Source of the DNA: Candidatus Krumholzibacteriota bacterium | GTDB lineage: Bacteria > Krumholzibacteriota > Krumholzibacteriia > LZORAL124-64-63 | Direction: 5' to 3' | NCBI GenBank assembly: GCA_024275485.1 | Contig: JAJRZA010000032.1 | Span: 1-64,000 of the forward strand | DNA length: 64,000 nucleotides | Shown: positions 19,442 through 29,100 of the stretch, piece after piece | Position numbering within the stretch: position 1 is the stretch's first letter | Layout of the letters: the number at the start of each line of letters is the position of its first letter | Program-made: the position numbers and the translations under genes | Notes under the pieces: model-generated | What the model saw: the letters and a program-made list of their open reading frames with translations, nothing else | Told to the model about the DNA's origin: nothing | Databases searched by the model: none

Positions 19442-19664
19442 TTCCAAGGGCCCCCAATGAAGAATGGGTACCAAATGATGCCTCAATTCACTTTTGTCAC
19501 ATGGTATCAAACAATTTTCAAGAGTCAATGAACCAAACCTGGCAAGGCAATGTTCTTGCAACCACGCACACCGGATGAAAAAATCTTTATTGGCAAATGC
19601 TTGAAATTTACTGGGTTTGGAAGGGGTGGTTGGTCGATTGATTGTTTGGTCCCCTTGAGGTAGA

Positions 19665-22600
19665 ATGAATTATTCATCTGGTCCAGAGAAGGGAACTATG
19701 CGGTTGAAAACTTCTTCAAATTCACTTTGCTTTCGGCCCCGGCGATCTTCTAAGTCCATGGTGAAAACATTCACCTTGGTCTTTGGTGTCTTGTGGTTCG
19801 CAGTCGGAGCGGCTTCTGCTTTCGGGGAGACTGTGCGAATTGGCGTGCTGGCCAAACGCGGAACCCAGCGGTGCCTTGATCAGTGGAGTGCCACCGCCGA
19901 ATATCTCACTGAAGAAATCCCTGAACAATCATTCACTATTGTTCCCTTGGGGTTCGACGAAATTCAACAGGCTGTTGACCAGAGGGATGTGAACTTTGTC
20001 CTGGCCAATTCATCTTTCTACGTCGACCTGGAAGTGCGATCCGGAGCCCAACGCATTGCCACCTTGAAAAATCTCCACTCCGCGGGCTCATGGCACAAGT
20101 CCTTTGCCAGCGTCATTTTTTGTCGGTCAGATCGCCAAGACATCCAAAGCCTTCAAGACCTGAAAAATGCGACCTTCATGGCGGTGGATCAAAAATCCCT
20201 CGGCGGCTGGCATATGGGATGGCGCTTGCTCAAGGATCAGGGGATCGATCCCTACACTGATTTCAAGGATGTGCGCTTCGGGGGATCCCATGATGCAGTG
20301 GTCTACGCGGTTCGAGATGGCGATGTGGATGCTGGAACCGTGCGCAGCGACACCATTGAACGGATGGTGCTGGAAGGCAAAATCCGGATGGCCGACTTCA
20401 AGGTGGTCGACCCTCACCAGGGCTGCATCAATGAATTCAACTTTATTCATTCCACACGGCATTATCCGGAATGGCCCATGGCAAAATTTCCACACACGCC
20501 GGATCTTCTGGCGGAGAAGGTCGCCATCGCCTTGATTGAAATGCCTCCCGACAGCCCCGCCGCCCAGGCGGCCAGTTGCGCCGGGTGGACCATTCCCCAG
20601 AACTACCGGCCAGTTCATGAGTGCCTCATGGCGCTGGGCTTGAGCCCTTATGAGAACTACGGAAAAGTCACCCTGCGTGATGTGTTGCGACAATACCGGC
20701 TTTGGTTGTTCGGCACCTTTGTTCTGTTTCTCCTGATAGTTTTCTCCTTCAATCGCTCTTCACACCTGAAGGTCAAGCTTAAACAATCGGTGCTGGCCCG
20801 GGAGGAGCGCGAAAGAGCCAGGGCCCTGTTGCAAGTGGTGCTCGACTCCATGCCCTCCGGAGTCATGATCATTGACGCCGAAACCCGAAATATTCGTGAA
20901 GTGAATCCGGCTGCGGCAAAAATGATTGGGTTGCCACAAGGAGATATTGTCGGAAATATGTGCCACCGGTTCATTTGTCCCGAAAAGGAAAATCACTGTC
21001 CCATCATGGACTTCGGGCAGGAAATCGACAATTCCGAGCACACGCTGTTGACGGAACCATTCGGTGAAATTCCAATTCTGAAGACCGTGGTTCCGATCAT
21101 GCTAGAGGGTAGGAAACATCTGCTGGAATCATTTTTCGACATCAGTGAACGCAAACGTGCCGAAGCGGAGCGCGAGCGATTGGTATTGGCCATTGAGCAA
21201 GTTGAGGAAAGCGTCGTTATCACCGACGTCGAAGGGACAATCCAATTCGTAAACCGGGCCTTTGAAGGCACCACGGGTTACTCCGCCGACCAGGCTATCG
21301 GGATGAATGTTCGCATCTTGAAGAGTGGCCGGCACGATGACCTCTTCTATCGGAAGATGTGGGATGCCCTGATCAAAGGCGAAACCTGGATTGGCCGTCT
21401 CATCAACAAGAGGAAGGACGGAGCTCTTTTTACCGAAGAGGCGACCATCTCCCCGGTGCGCGACTCCTCCGGCAATACTGTGAACTATGTTGCGGTCAAG
21501 CGAGACATTACCGACGAGATCAAGAGGGAAGAGCAATACCGTCAAGCCCAGAAAATGGAATCCATTGGGCGTCTTGCCGGAGGGATGGCACATGATTTCA
21601 ACAACATGCTGGGAGTTATCCTGGGTTACACAGACATGGCCCTGGCCCAGGTTGATTCATCGCTGCCTTTGCATGGCGATCTGAAGGAAATCCAAATCGC
21701 CTCCGAACGTTCCGCCGACCTGACCCGCCAGCTGCTGGCCTTCGCCCGCAGGCAAACCATCATGCCAAAGGTAATCGACCTGAACCAAACCCTGTCCGGC
21801 ATGCTCAACATGTTGCAGCGGCTCATTGGCGAAGATATTGGATTGGACTGGATGCCGGAAACTGAAATCTGGCCGGTGATGGTGGACCCGTCCCAGGTAG
21901 ATCAAGTCCTGGTCAATCTGAGTGTGAACGCGCGGGACGCCATCAGCGGGGTGGGCAAAATAATCATCGAAACCAAAAACGTGACTTTTGACGAGGCTTA
22001 TCGTGCCAACCACACGGAGGTTGTTCTTGGTGATTTTGTAAGGTTGGCGGTGAGCGATGACGGCTGCGGCATGGACAAAGAGACCCTGGAAAATATTTAC
22101 GAGCCGTTCTTTACCACCAAGGCCATGGGGCAGGGGACGGGACTGGGCTTGGCTACCGTTTATGGAATCGTCAAACAAAATGGTGGGTTCATCAATGTTT
22201 ACAGTGAAGTGGGTCAGGGCACTACTTTTCGCATCTATTGGCCCCGGGGTGGCGAGATTTCCGGGGAAATTGATGCCACTAAAACTGTTGAATTGTCAGC
22301 CCGTGGCCAGGAAACCATCCTGCTTGTGGAGGACGAGCCAGCCCTCTTGAAACTGACCTCCACCATGCTTGAACTCCAGGGATACAATCTGTTGACGGCT
22401 GCCACCCCGAGCGAGGCAATTCGTCTGTTCGAAGAGTCGGACAGTCCCATCAACCTGCTCTTGACCGATGTGGTGATGCCGGAAATGAACGGCAGAGACC
22501 TGACCGACAAACTCGTGACATTTTGCCCCACACTCAAAACCCTGTTCATGTCCGGCTACACTTCCAACGTGATCGCCCATCACGGAGTTCTGGACGAAGG

Positions 22601-22676
22601 TGTGCACTTCATTGCAAAGCCTTTTGTTGTGAAGGAGCTGACTGCCAAGGTTCGGGATGTTTTGGATAATGATTGA
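19665..22676 (+). CDS. PhnD-like sensor hybrid histidine kinase (PBP-TM-PAS-PAS-HK-REC)
   Basis: A 1003-residue sensor. A signal-like N-terminus is followed by a PhnD/phosphonate-binding-type periplasmic domain (about residues 55-340), a TM helix (about 345-368), two PAS domains, HisKA with His643 (GGMAHDFNN), HATPase_c (DDGCGMDKET, GQGTGLGLATVYG) and a receiver with Asp935 (LLTDVVMPEM). ATGs at 19665 (GAGG at 4 nt) and 19698 (GGGA at 3 nt) are both possible. It is divergent from the other sensor locus, and both use binding-protein folds for sensing. There is no output domain, so it may act by phosphorelay. Confidence 0.88.
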   Translation: MNYSSGPEKGTMRLKTSSNSLCFRPRRSSKSMVKTFTLVFGVLWFAVGAASAFGETVRIGVLAKRGTQRCLDQWSATAEYLTEEIPEQSFTIVPLGFDEIQQAVDQRDVNFVLANSSFYVDLEVRSGAQRIATLKNLHSAGSWHKSFASVIFCRSDRQDIQSLQDLKNATFMAVDQKSLGGWHMGWRLLKDQGIDPYTDFKDVRFGGSHDAVVYAVRDGDVDAGTVRSDTIERMVLEGKIRMADFKVVDPHQGCINEFNFIHSTRHYPEWPMAKFPHTPDLLAEKVAIALIEMPPDSPAAQAASCAGWTIPQNYRPVHECLMALGLSPYENYGKVTLRDVLRQYRLWLFGTFVLFLLIVFSFNRSSHLKVKLKQSVLAREERERARALLQVVLDSMPSGVMIIDAETRNIREVNPAAAKMIGLPQGDIVGNMCHRFICPEKENHCPIMDFGQEIDNSEHTLLTEPFGEIPILKTVVPIMLEGRKHLLESFFDISERKRAEAERERLVLAIEQVEESVVITDVEGTIQFVNRAFEGTTGYSADQAIGMNVRILKSGRHDDLFYRKMWDALIKGETWIGRLINKRKDGALFTEEATISPVRDSSGNTVNYVAVKRDITDEIKREEQYRQAQKMESIGRLAGGMAHDFNNMLGVILGYTDMALAQVDSSLPLHGDLKEIQIASERSADLTRQLLAFARRQTIMPKVIDLNQTLSGMLNMLQRLIGEDIGLDWMPETEIWPVMVDPSQVDQVLVNLSVNARDAISGVGKIIIETKNVTFDEAYRANHTEVVLGDFVRLAVSDDGCGMDKETLENIYEPFFTTKAMGQGTGLGLATVYGIVKQNGGFINVYSEVGQGTTFRIYWPRGGEISGEIDATKTVELSARGQETILLVEDEPALLKLTSTMLELQGYNLLTAATPSEAIRLFEESDSPINLLLTDVVMPEMNGRDLTDKLVTFCPTLKTLFMSGYTSNVIAHHGVLDEGVHFIAKPFVVKELTAKVRDVLDND

Positions 22677-22772
22677 AGGAATTTAACCGCATATCGACCA
22701 TGGTTTTGGGGGGCCAAATGCGGCATACGGCATCGAAAACTGATGCAGATGTATGTTCCTTTGTTTCCAGAT

Positions 22773-23252
22773 CTACCGGTACAAACTCTTGATGCCGTCG
22801 AAAGTAATGCTTTCGGTGGCGACAGTTTCAGAAAGGCCTACTAAGTCACAAATGTACATGTACTCGTGACCAACAAATCCGCCAGGAGCTTCGAATGTGG
22901 TAGGTCCAACCCACAGCCACACGAGAGCACCAGGGGCACTCTGGATAACCATGGTCGCGGGAGCACAGGGGCCAGCCGTAATCTGGTCTGCCACAGAAAC
23001 AGTGCCACAGTCGTGGGGCTCAAGCAGGAAACCAAAGGTCTCTTGCTCAGCGTCAAGGGTCCATTCGAGGACACCAGTGTGACCGATCATACCGATGTAC
23101 CAGTCAGTGTCACGGTAGTTTCCACCGTCAGCATTGATGTACCAGCCAGATTGGCCACAATAGATCAATCCGCCGTAATAATTGGGCATAGGAAGAATCG
23201 AGAAGGGATTGCCGAATTCGGGGCTGTTGCAACCACCATTCCATGCATCCAT
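22773..23252 (-). CDS. Secreted protein of unknown function (KSLYR-tail family), 5' end frameshifted
   Basis: The in-frame part encodes 159 residues, Gly- and aromatic-rich, ending in ...TVATESITFDGIKSLYR. It has no plausible signal peptide of its own, but one lies upstream in another frame (see 23165-23380); a one-base restoration in the AAAACCCC run near 23265-23272 would fuse them into a protein of about 200 residues. I do not recognise a family. It is divergent from, and at its tail similar to, the gene at 23614-24117. Confidence 0.55.
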   Translation of the reverse strand: MDAWNGGCNSPEFGNPFSILPMPNYYGGLIYCGQSGWYINADGGNYRDTDWYIGMIGHTGVLEWTLDAEQETFGFLLEPHDCGTVSVADQITAGPCAPATMVIQSAPGALVWLWVGPTTFEAPGGFVGHEYMYICDLVGLSETVATESITFDGIKSLYR

Positions 23253-23380
23253 GTGGGCGTGCCGGGGTTTTGGCCCACGTGGCTGCTGTCTTTTGCAAGG
23301 TTTTGTTGGTTGCCCAAATCAAAGGCATAAGCGCTACCCAGAAAAGCGATGATCAAAACAAGAACCATAAACTGACGCAT
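23165..23380 (-). pseudogene. Out-of-frame signal-peptide segment of the KSLYR-tail gene
   Basis: From the ATG at 23380 the frame reads MRQFMVLVLIIAFLGSAYAF, a textbook signal peptide, then continues to about residue 43 (HVGQNPGTPT) where the downstream frame becomes the sensible one. The join needs a -1 shift, that is one missing base, most simply in the A4C4 homopolymer. Whether this is a true mutation or an assembly error cannot be told. Confidence 0.5.
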
Positions 23381-23545
23381 GGTGGAGTCCCCCAAAAATA
23401 AGTTGATCATTGACGCATTGACAATAGCATATCACAAAGGATGTTCCTTTTGGAGAAGTTTTTGGGTGAGAGGGGCGTTTGTAATGGAAAATTCATTTTC
23501 AGTGTGCTCGGATCCCTTCGCCACCATTTTCAAGGGGGGATCATT

Positions 23546-23590
23546 TTGTTCTATAAAGCATTCCGAGCCATTATCTGTTTATCCTGCTGA
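23546..23590 (+). other. Out-of-frame signal-peptide start of the second KSLYR-tail gene
   Basis: A TTG at 23546, seven bases after AAGGGGGG, opens a frame reading MFYKAFRAIIC before stopping at 23588. The adjacent frame from about 23575 reads LFILLTIVIPGSVMAGEM and runs into the main ORF. One extra T near 23578 would join them into a normal signal peptide. Confidence 0.45.
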
Positions 23591-23613
23591 CCATAGTCAT
23601 TCCAGGCAGTGTC

Positions 23614-24117
23614 ATGGCTGGCGAAATGACATTCTTCACGATCTTCCACTTGGATAAGGACCAAACCTACAATTGCACTTTCGGTCTGCGGGAAGATGCC
23701 ATTCCCGGATATGATGGTTTTGACCAGCCCGCACCGCCGGCCGCTCCCGATGAGGATCTGGATGGTTTTTTGGTCATGATTGAGCCGCCTGAATTTCTAC
23801 CCAACCGCTGGTACAAGGATTTTCGGCCTGTGAGCAACCTGATCATGGACCGGATCGAGTATTTTCCCTTCCATTTGGTCTCGTCACACTATGGGGAGAC
23901 GGCCTCCATTTCCATCGCCACAGGAGCTTTCAACGGTTTGCCCTACGAAATGTGGATTTTGGGGCCTGATGGGCTGCACGAGCAGGTGGATGTGCCCGGC
24001 ACCGTAGATTTCACCGTCACTAGCGGTCACATGGTCTTCTTCTGGGAGCTTCGTCTTGATGATCAGATTGCCACTTCAGAGAAAACCTGGGCTGATGTAA
24101 AAAGTTTGTACCGCTGA
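23614..24117 (+). CDS. Secreted protein of unknown function (KSLYR-tail family)
   Basis: 167 residues from the first in-frame ATG, though the true N-terminus probably lies upstream across a frameshift: the frame is open back to 23557 and encodes a hydrophobic signal core with no start codon. The C-terminus QIATSEKTWADVKSLYR matches the tail of the divergent neighbour (TVATESITFDGIKSLYR), so the two are paralogues. No domain is recognised. It is followed closely by the large secreted protein at 24148. Confidence 0.6.
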   Translation: MAGEMTFFTIFHLDKDQTYNCTFGLREDAIPGYDGFDQPAPPAAPDEDLDGFLVMIEPPEFLPNRWYKDFRPVSNLIMDRIEYFPFHLVSSHYGETASISIATGAFNGLPYEMWILGPDGLHEQVDVPGTVDFTVTSGHMVFFWELRLDDQIATSEKTWADVKSLYR

Positions 24118-24147
24118 TACAAATATTAATAAACGGAGGAATACATC

Positions 24148-26124
24148 ATGAAAAGAGCGACCTGGCTGATGGCCTTGATCCTTCTTTCCCTTGGCCTGAT
24201 TCCGGCCGGTGCGGGAGCCCAAATAGTTTGCGAGGAGCCAAATCTATTTGTCCTCTTCTTTGATGAGGAAGCCAGCATTATCAATCTCCACAACGTAGGT
24301 CCCGGTGAGGTATACAATGGGTACCTGTACCTCTTGAATCCTGATCCTGGTTGCCTGCGTGGGTTTGAACTGGAGATCATTATTCCCGACCAGACCAGTA
24401 TTTTTGAAATCACCTTTCCCGGTGACGCCGTCAACTTCGGGACTGGAGGAAACTTCATTGTCGGGTTTGGCGATGCCCACCTCTCCACGGACAACCGTAT
24501 TCTGCTTTGCACCATTTCTTTGATGAATATGAGTACCACGGGTGAAGTGCAGGATTTCTATATGTCCCCCTCAACTCCCGCTTCCATCGAAGGCCACATG
24601 GCCTATCTCGATTGTTCCATGATGATCGTCGCCACCGATCCCATCTCCCTGGACTATGCTCTGCCGGTGGCGAGGGTCAACGGAAGTGTGGATTTGGATT
24701 ATTGTGGCGAACTCAGCCTGGATGGGATCACCGTCCAGATTTCCAGCCAGGGTGATGACGACAACCTGGCCGGCACATCCACATGGGCTACTGACGGCTA
24801 CGATCCCCCTTTCGACCTGAACGACCCTGAGCCCGACCCGGTGGTTTTCTTTGCTCACCCGGAGTGGGACTCCCCTAATGGCGGCAATTTCCGCCACGAT
24901 ATTATGGGCGCGTTTGATCCTTATGCCGAGATGCGGACCTGGTCCTTGACCATCAATTCAATTTTTCCCCAGGGCTACACTCCTCCTTACATGGTTGAAG
25001 TGGATTTTCTGCCCTCGTTTGCCGGTGACGAAAATATTTATCTGACCCTGGTGGACCATACCACCGGTGAAATCACTCTTTTGGAAGAACCTTATCTGCA
25101 CATTTTCCCCATTTACCAGAGCGAGTCCCGGATCTTTGATCTGGTGATTGGATACGACACCATTTATCCACTGATTACTGCCCTGGATGTTGGCTTGGAT
25201 GTTTTTTGCAACGGTTTGGCCGACCTGGGGAATCACGCTGCCACCGCCGAATGGGCGACCGACGGCTATGATGAGGATATCGACATTCCTGAACCGGGCC
25301 CGCCTCCCAGCAACTACCTGACTGCCTCCTTCACCCAGGAGGATTGGCCTTTTGGTCCTCGTTTTCGCACCATGGTGCATGGTGATTTTCCCACCGACCT
25401 TGAAATCAAAACCTGGCCACTGAGGGTGGAGACAGACCAGATTGGCATGGTCGAGCTGAATTTCACACCCGACTTTGATGAAGCTGCGGATATTCCCCTG
25501 GCTCCTTCCGGACCGAACAACCTTGGTTACCTGGGACTTTTGCGTCCCGAATGGGATTTGCCATTGGGTGATAAAATCTTCCGTGACCTGGTGGCCCCGG
25601 ATGGGGAGCCCGTGGCCTGGAACGCCGAAATCGTAGTGGCTGAACCCGGTTCTGTGACCTTGCAATGGACTCGGCTGAACTGGCCGGACGACCTGGATCT
25701 GCGAATCTACCTTCCCAATGCTAACCGTGTGGTTCTGCAATCCATGCGGTCCCAGAACAGCCTGCGCCTGCCGGCACCCACAGGACGCCTGGTTGTTCAG
25801 TTCCGCACTCCGCATATGTCCGGAATCAGCGACATTCCCGCATCGGCCTACCAGCTGGGAATTCATCCCAACCCTTTCAATCCCCAAACCACCATCTCTT
25901 TTGAGTTGATTGAAGAGGGCGAGGCTGAGGTTCGGGTCTATTCGGTGCGTGGAGAGATGGTCTCGGTGCTGCAGTCCGATGCCACCGGCCTCGGTAGGCA
26001 TGAAGTGATCTGGACCGGACGTGACCGCGCCGGACGTGAAGTGCCAAGCGGGTCATATTTTGCAAGGTTGTATGTGGACGGAAAGGCCGTGGGACCTGTT
26101 GCAAAAATGAGTCTGATCAGATAG
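24148..26124 (+). CDS. Large secreted protein with duplicated domain and sorting domain
   Basis: 658 residues with a signal peptide (1-24), an N-terminal beta-sandwich-like region, and two copies of a segment marked by WATDGYD followed by Asp/Pro-rich loops (about residues 211-217 and 370-376), then a FlgD-like C-terminus (HPNPFNPQTTISF). The fold and role are not recognised; cohesin-like or Ig-like adhesion modules are possible. GGAGG lies 8 nt before the ATG. Confidence 0.75.
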   Translation: MKRATWLMALILLSLGLIPAGAGAQIVCEEPNLFVLFFDEEASIINLHNVGPGEVYNGYLYLLNPDPGCLRGFELEIIIPDQTSIFEITFPGDAVNFGTGGNFIVGFGDAHLSTDNRILLCTISLMNMSTTGEVQDFYMSPSTPASIEGHMAYLDCSMMIVATDPISLDYALPVARVNGSVDLDYCGELSLDGITVQISSQGDDDNLAGTSTWATDGYDPPFDLNDPEPDPVVFFAHPEWDSPNGGNFRHDIMGAFDPYAEMRTWSLTINSIFPQGYTPPYMVEVDFLPSFAGDENIYLTLVDHTTGEITLLEEPYLHIFPIYQSESRIFDLVIGYDTIYPLITALDVGLDVFCNGLADLGNHAATAEWATDGYDEDIDIPEPGPPPSNYLTASFTQEDWPFGPRFRTMVHGDFPTDLEIKTWPLRVETDQIGMVELNFTPDFDEAADIPLAPSGPNNLGYLGLLRPEWDLPLGDKIFRDLVAPDGEPVAWNAEIVVAEPGSVTLQWTRLNWPDDLDLRIYLPNANRVVLQSMRSQNSLRLPAPTGRLVVQFRTPHMSGISDIPASAYQLGIHPNPFNPQTTISFELIEEGEAEVRVYSVRGEMVSVLQSDATGLGRHEVIWTGRDRAGREVPSGSYFARLYVDGKAVGPVAKMSLIR

Positions 26125-26127
26125 GAA

Positions 26128-28089
26128 TTATGGTGTGCGAGCCAAGGCTTCCAAAGCCCTGCTCGCCACCTGACGGTTCTGTTGCAATCGCACCCGGAAG
26201 GCTGCGGATTCCTGTCCGGGGTTGGTTCGGAATTCAGCCATTTGCTTGTCGATGACGGCAAGTGCCTGGTTGTAAAATTCCTTTGCCCGGTCGGGATGAT
26301 CCAGCTGGGCTTCCAGATATCCCAGCCCCAACAAGGCCCGGTGCTGGTTCGGGTCTTCTTTCAGCAATTGTTCAAATTCCTTGTGCGCCAAAGCCAGACG
26401 GCCTTGGTGCACCAACATGAAAGCCCTGAGAAATTTTTCTTGATGGATAAAACCAAGCTGTGGTCCACAATTCTTCACCAGATCCAAATGACTTTCGGCG
26501 GCAGAATAGTCTCCCCGGTTGACGTCTGACTCGGCCAGCGCCAGGTGGGCTTCGAAAGAAGGCCGATCATTGAGACTGATACGGAAATTGTCTTCAGCCT
26601 CCTCAATCCTGCCAAGGGCCGTCTGGGCCAGTCCAAGATAAAGACGGCCGGGTCCTGGCCACTTCATTTGCCGAACTCCCTGACCCAATTGGGTAACTGC
26701 CATTTTTATTTTTCCCTGGGTGAAATGGCGGCGACCGGAGGCGGTCAGCAGATCCCCACGGAATTCCTGCAGACTGCCGCCCACCAGAACAAGGGCCACC
26801 ATCGCCAGCACGAGGCCCTGGATTTTTCCCATCCTGTTGGATTCCCGAAGATTGTCGGCGCCATCGTTCAGAAAGAGCAACCCCAGCAGGAAGGCGAACA
26901 CCAGGGAAGTGGCCGGCAGGTGAAAAGGGAAGCTGACCAGCGAGTGCACCGCCACCGTCAGCACTCCGGCCGTCAGCAAGAGATGGTCAACCTGGTCTCG
27001 TGGTGAAAACACCAGGAAACGCCGCCACCAAGCCACGGCAAAGGTCACCAGCAGGCTGGCAAGCCAGAACAGCCCGATGGCACCGGTTTCGGCGACCCAC
27101 TGCAGGGGGTCGTTGTGGGTCCGGGTTGAGATGGGAGTTCCCCAGGGTATATCGGGTGCGGCTCCGCTGGTGGTCAAACGAGCCCTGGCCTCTGGCCACT
27201 GTACCAAATAGTTGCCCGCCCCGACGCCGAGGATGGGATCCGATTTCAGCATGTCGACTGCCGCCAGCCAATCCGTCCTGCGGATATCTCCATGGTTTGC
27301 CGCCAGAAGTTTGTGATGCAGGGGCGCGTCAAACATGAGCCAGAGGCCTGATGCGGCCACCAGGATGAGGAGCCCAGCCAGAACCATGGGTACCAAACGT
27401 CCCCGACCCTTGATGACCAAAACCACGCATGGGGCTACCAAACCGCCGGCAGTCAGGATGGCCACCTGCGGACCAGTGGCTCCGGCCAGGGCCAGGGTGA
27501 CCAGGATCAGTGTCATGGAAACAATGATCACAACCCGGTGCCACATTTGCCGAGTGTGTCGCAACAGTACCAGGGCTGGCCAGAAGGCCACCGCCATGAA
27601 TCCCGCAAGGTAGTTCTGGTTGCCGAGCGTGCTGATTCCCGGGGGATACCCTGAAAAAGGCGCGGCACCTGGAAGAAGGTGGGCCATTTGCAGCAAACCA
27701 TAGATTCCGGCCAGGGACGCCCCAAGGGTCACTGCTGCCAGCAGTGGTTTCTGTCCCTGAAGACCGCCGATCTGTCTGGAAGTTTGAAGGGTCACCATCC
27801 CAAACAAGGAGATCAGAAGGCCGGCCCGCACCACAAGGGTGGGATTTGCGGAAGCAAACAATCCAATGCCCAGAAGAAATACCAGGCTTCCCCAGATGGT
27901 GAGTCCGCGGTTACCCATGGGTAGACCAGAATGACCACGCCACTCCAGCCAGGCGGCGTGGCCCAACCACAGGCCGACGGCCATGGCCAGAATGGTGAAC
28001 TTGGCGGCATCATAGGAGTTGCTGTGCGGCCAGAAGGCGACGGGAAGCAACCAAAGGAGGTGGATCAGGATTTGGCGGCGGAATTTCAC
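26128..28089 (-). CDS. O-antigen ligase-like membrane protein with C-terminal TPRs
   Basis: About 11-12 hydrophobic segments across residues 1-430 with a large hydrophilic loop (ANHGDIRRTDWLAAVDMLKSDPILGVGAGNY, only part shown by position: about residues 268-300) typical of the WaaL/Wzy/PglL ligase superfamily, then a 200-residue soluble tail with TPR-like helices. It may polymerise or ligate surface glycans. The start is a GTG at 28089. No other glycan genes are adjacent, which weakens a precise role. Confidence 0.78.
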   Translation of the reverse strand: MKFRRQILIHLLWLLPVAFWPHSNSYDAAKFTILAMAVGLWLGHAAWLEWRGHSGLPMGNRGLTIWGSLVFLLGIGLFASANPTLVVRAGLLISLFGMVTLQTSRQIGGLQGQKPLLAAVTLGASLAGIYGLLQMAHLLPGAAPFSGYPPGISTLGNQNYLAGFMAVAFWPALVLLRHTRQMWHRVVIIVSMTLILVTLALAGATGPQVAILTAGGLVAPCVVLVIKGRGRLVPMVLAGLLILVAASGLWLMFDAPLHHKLLAANHGDIRRTDWLAAVDMLKSDPILGVGAGNYLVQWPEARARLTTSGAAPDIPWGTPISTRTHNDPLQWVAETGAIGLFWLASLLVTFAVAWWRRFLVFSPRDQVDHLLLTAGVLTVAVHSLVSFPFHLPATSLVFAFLLGLLFLNDGADNLRESNRMGKIQGLVLAMVALVLVGGSLQEFRGDLLTASGRRHFTQGKIKMAVTQLGQGVRQMKWPGPGRLYLGLAQTALGRIEEAEDNFRISLNDRPSFEAHLALAESDVNRGDYSAAESHLDLVKNCGPQLGFIHQEKFLRAFMLVHQGRLALAHKEFEQLLKEDPNQHRALLGLGYLEAQLDHPDRAKEFYNQALAVIDKQMAEFRTNPGQESAAFRVRLQQNRQVASRALEALARTP

Positions 28090-28239
28090 CTGAAGATCCC
28101 CTGATTTATTCCCTTTCCAAAAGGGATGAAATTTTCAATTCATCCGGGAGGGAACAAGCTGCTGGGCGTGTTGCTTCTGGCTCGACCATTTGCTGACAGG
28201 GCCATCATTGCATTGTAGCCCAGAAGGCACAACGGGGAA

Positions 28240-29100
28240 CTAGAACATTCGTCGGATTCCCAACAGGGCCATGGGCCCAGCTTCAAACTGCAGACCCACC
28301 TGATCCTGAACCACGGGGAAGCGCACCAGACCCTCGATGATCAAGTCGTCGACAGTGTACTTCAGGCCCGGGGCCAGGCTGAAGATGGACTCGCCGGTGT
28401 TGGGCAAATCCACTCCATCGCTGGTATAGGAACCCGTATCGCGCCAGGTCAGCTCAAGAACTGGAGCAATGGCGACCTGGCCGGAGTTGCCAACCGGGAA
28501 TTGACGAGAGAAGGCCAGGTCCACGCCAAACTCGTCACCCGGATCGGGATTGCCCTCAGCCACCCCCGCAACGCCGCGAAACAGGTAACCCAGGTTGAAG
28601 TCCATACCCCAAACGCCGGCCCGGCCGGAGATGAACAGGCCGGCCTTGAGATTCCATGATTCGCTGGAGATGTCTTCGGCGCCGGTCGGCGGTGCCACCC
28701 CCACCGTTGGCGCGATGCCAATGGTATAGCTGCGGGTGTTGACCCGCAATACCTTGTACTTGCCAAAGAGGTAGAGGTCGCCCAACCCGGAAGCGTTGTT
28801 TTCAATGCCGTTCATGGTCATCGTCCGGGAGTCGAAGATCTGGCGCAATCCGATGGTTATTGCGGGACTGAGGCCGTGTACCACCACCAGTGGTACCCTC
28901 AGCAGATCCATGCTCGAATCGTTCATCCCTTCGGGGGGTTGTCGGGACATGGACCGCACCTGGGCCCGGATGATCCAACGTCCCTCCGGTGGGGTCAGGC
29001 CTGCGTCGATGCTGATACCGGAGGCAGCGGCATCGGACGCGGGGATCAGCCACAGCAACAAGGTCAAGAGGCACAATTCCAGAAATCGTGATATTCTCAC
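28240..29100 (-). CDS. Outer-membrane beta-barrel, transporter-like
   Basis: 286 residues: a signal peptide (1-26) then alternating amphipathic strands with the pattern SGLGDLYLFGKYKVLR and GVAPPTGAEDISSES seen in the phenol-degradation/MetA-like OM protein family (PF13557). The C-terminal residue is Phe, as in many barrels. The start is a GTG whose first bases overlap the stop of the HMA lipoprotein gene, so they are co-translated. The cargo is unknown; the metal-binding partner hints at a metal or metal-related solute. Confidence 0.7.
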   Translation of the reverse strand: MRISRFLELCLLTLLLWLIPASDAAASGISIDAGLTPPEGRWIIRAQVRSMSRQPPEGMNDSSMDLLRVPLVVVHGLSPAITIGLRQIFDSRTMTMNGIENNASGLGDLYLFGKYKVLRVNTRSYTIGIAPTVGVAPPTGAEDISSESWNLKAGLFISGRAGVWGMDFNLGYLFRGVAGVAEGNPDPGDEFGVDLAFSRQFPVGNSGQVAIAPVLELTWRDTGSYTSDGVDLPNTGESIFSLAPGLKYTVDDLIIEGLVRFPVVQDQVGLQFEAGPMALLGIRRMF

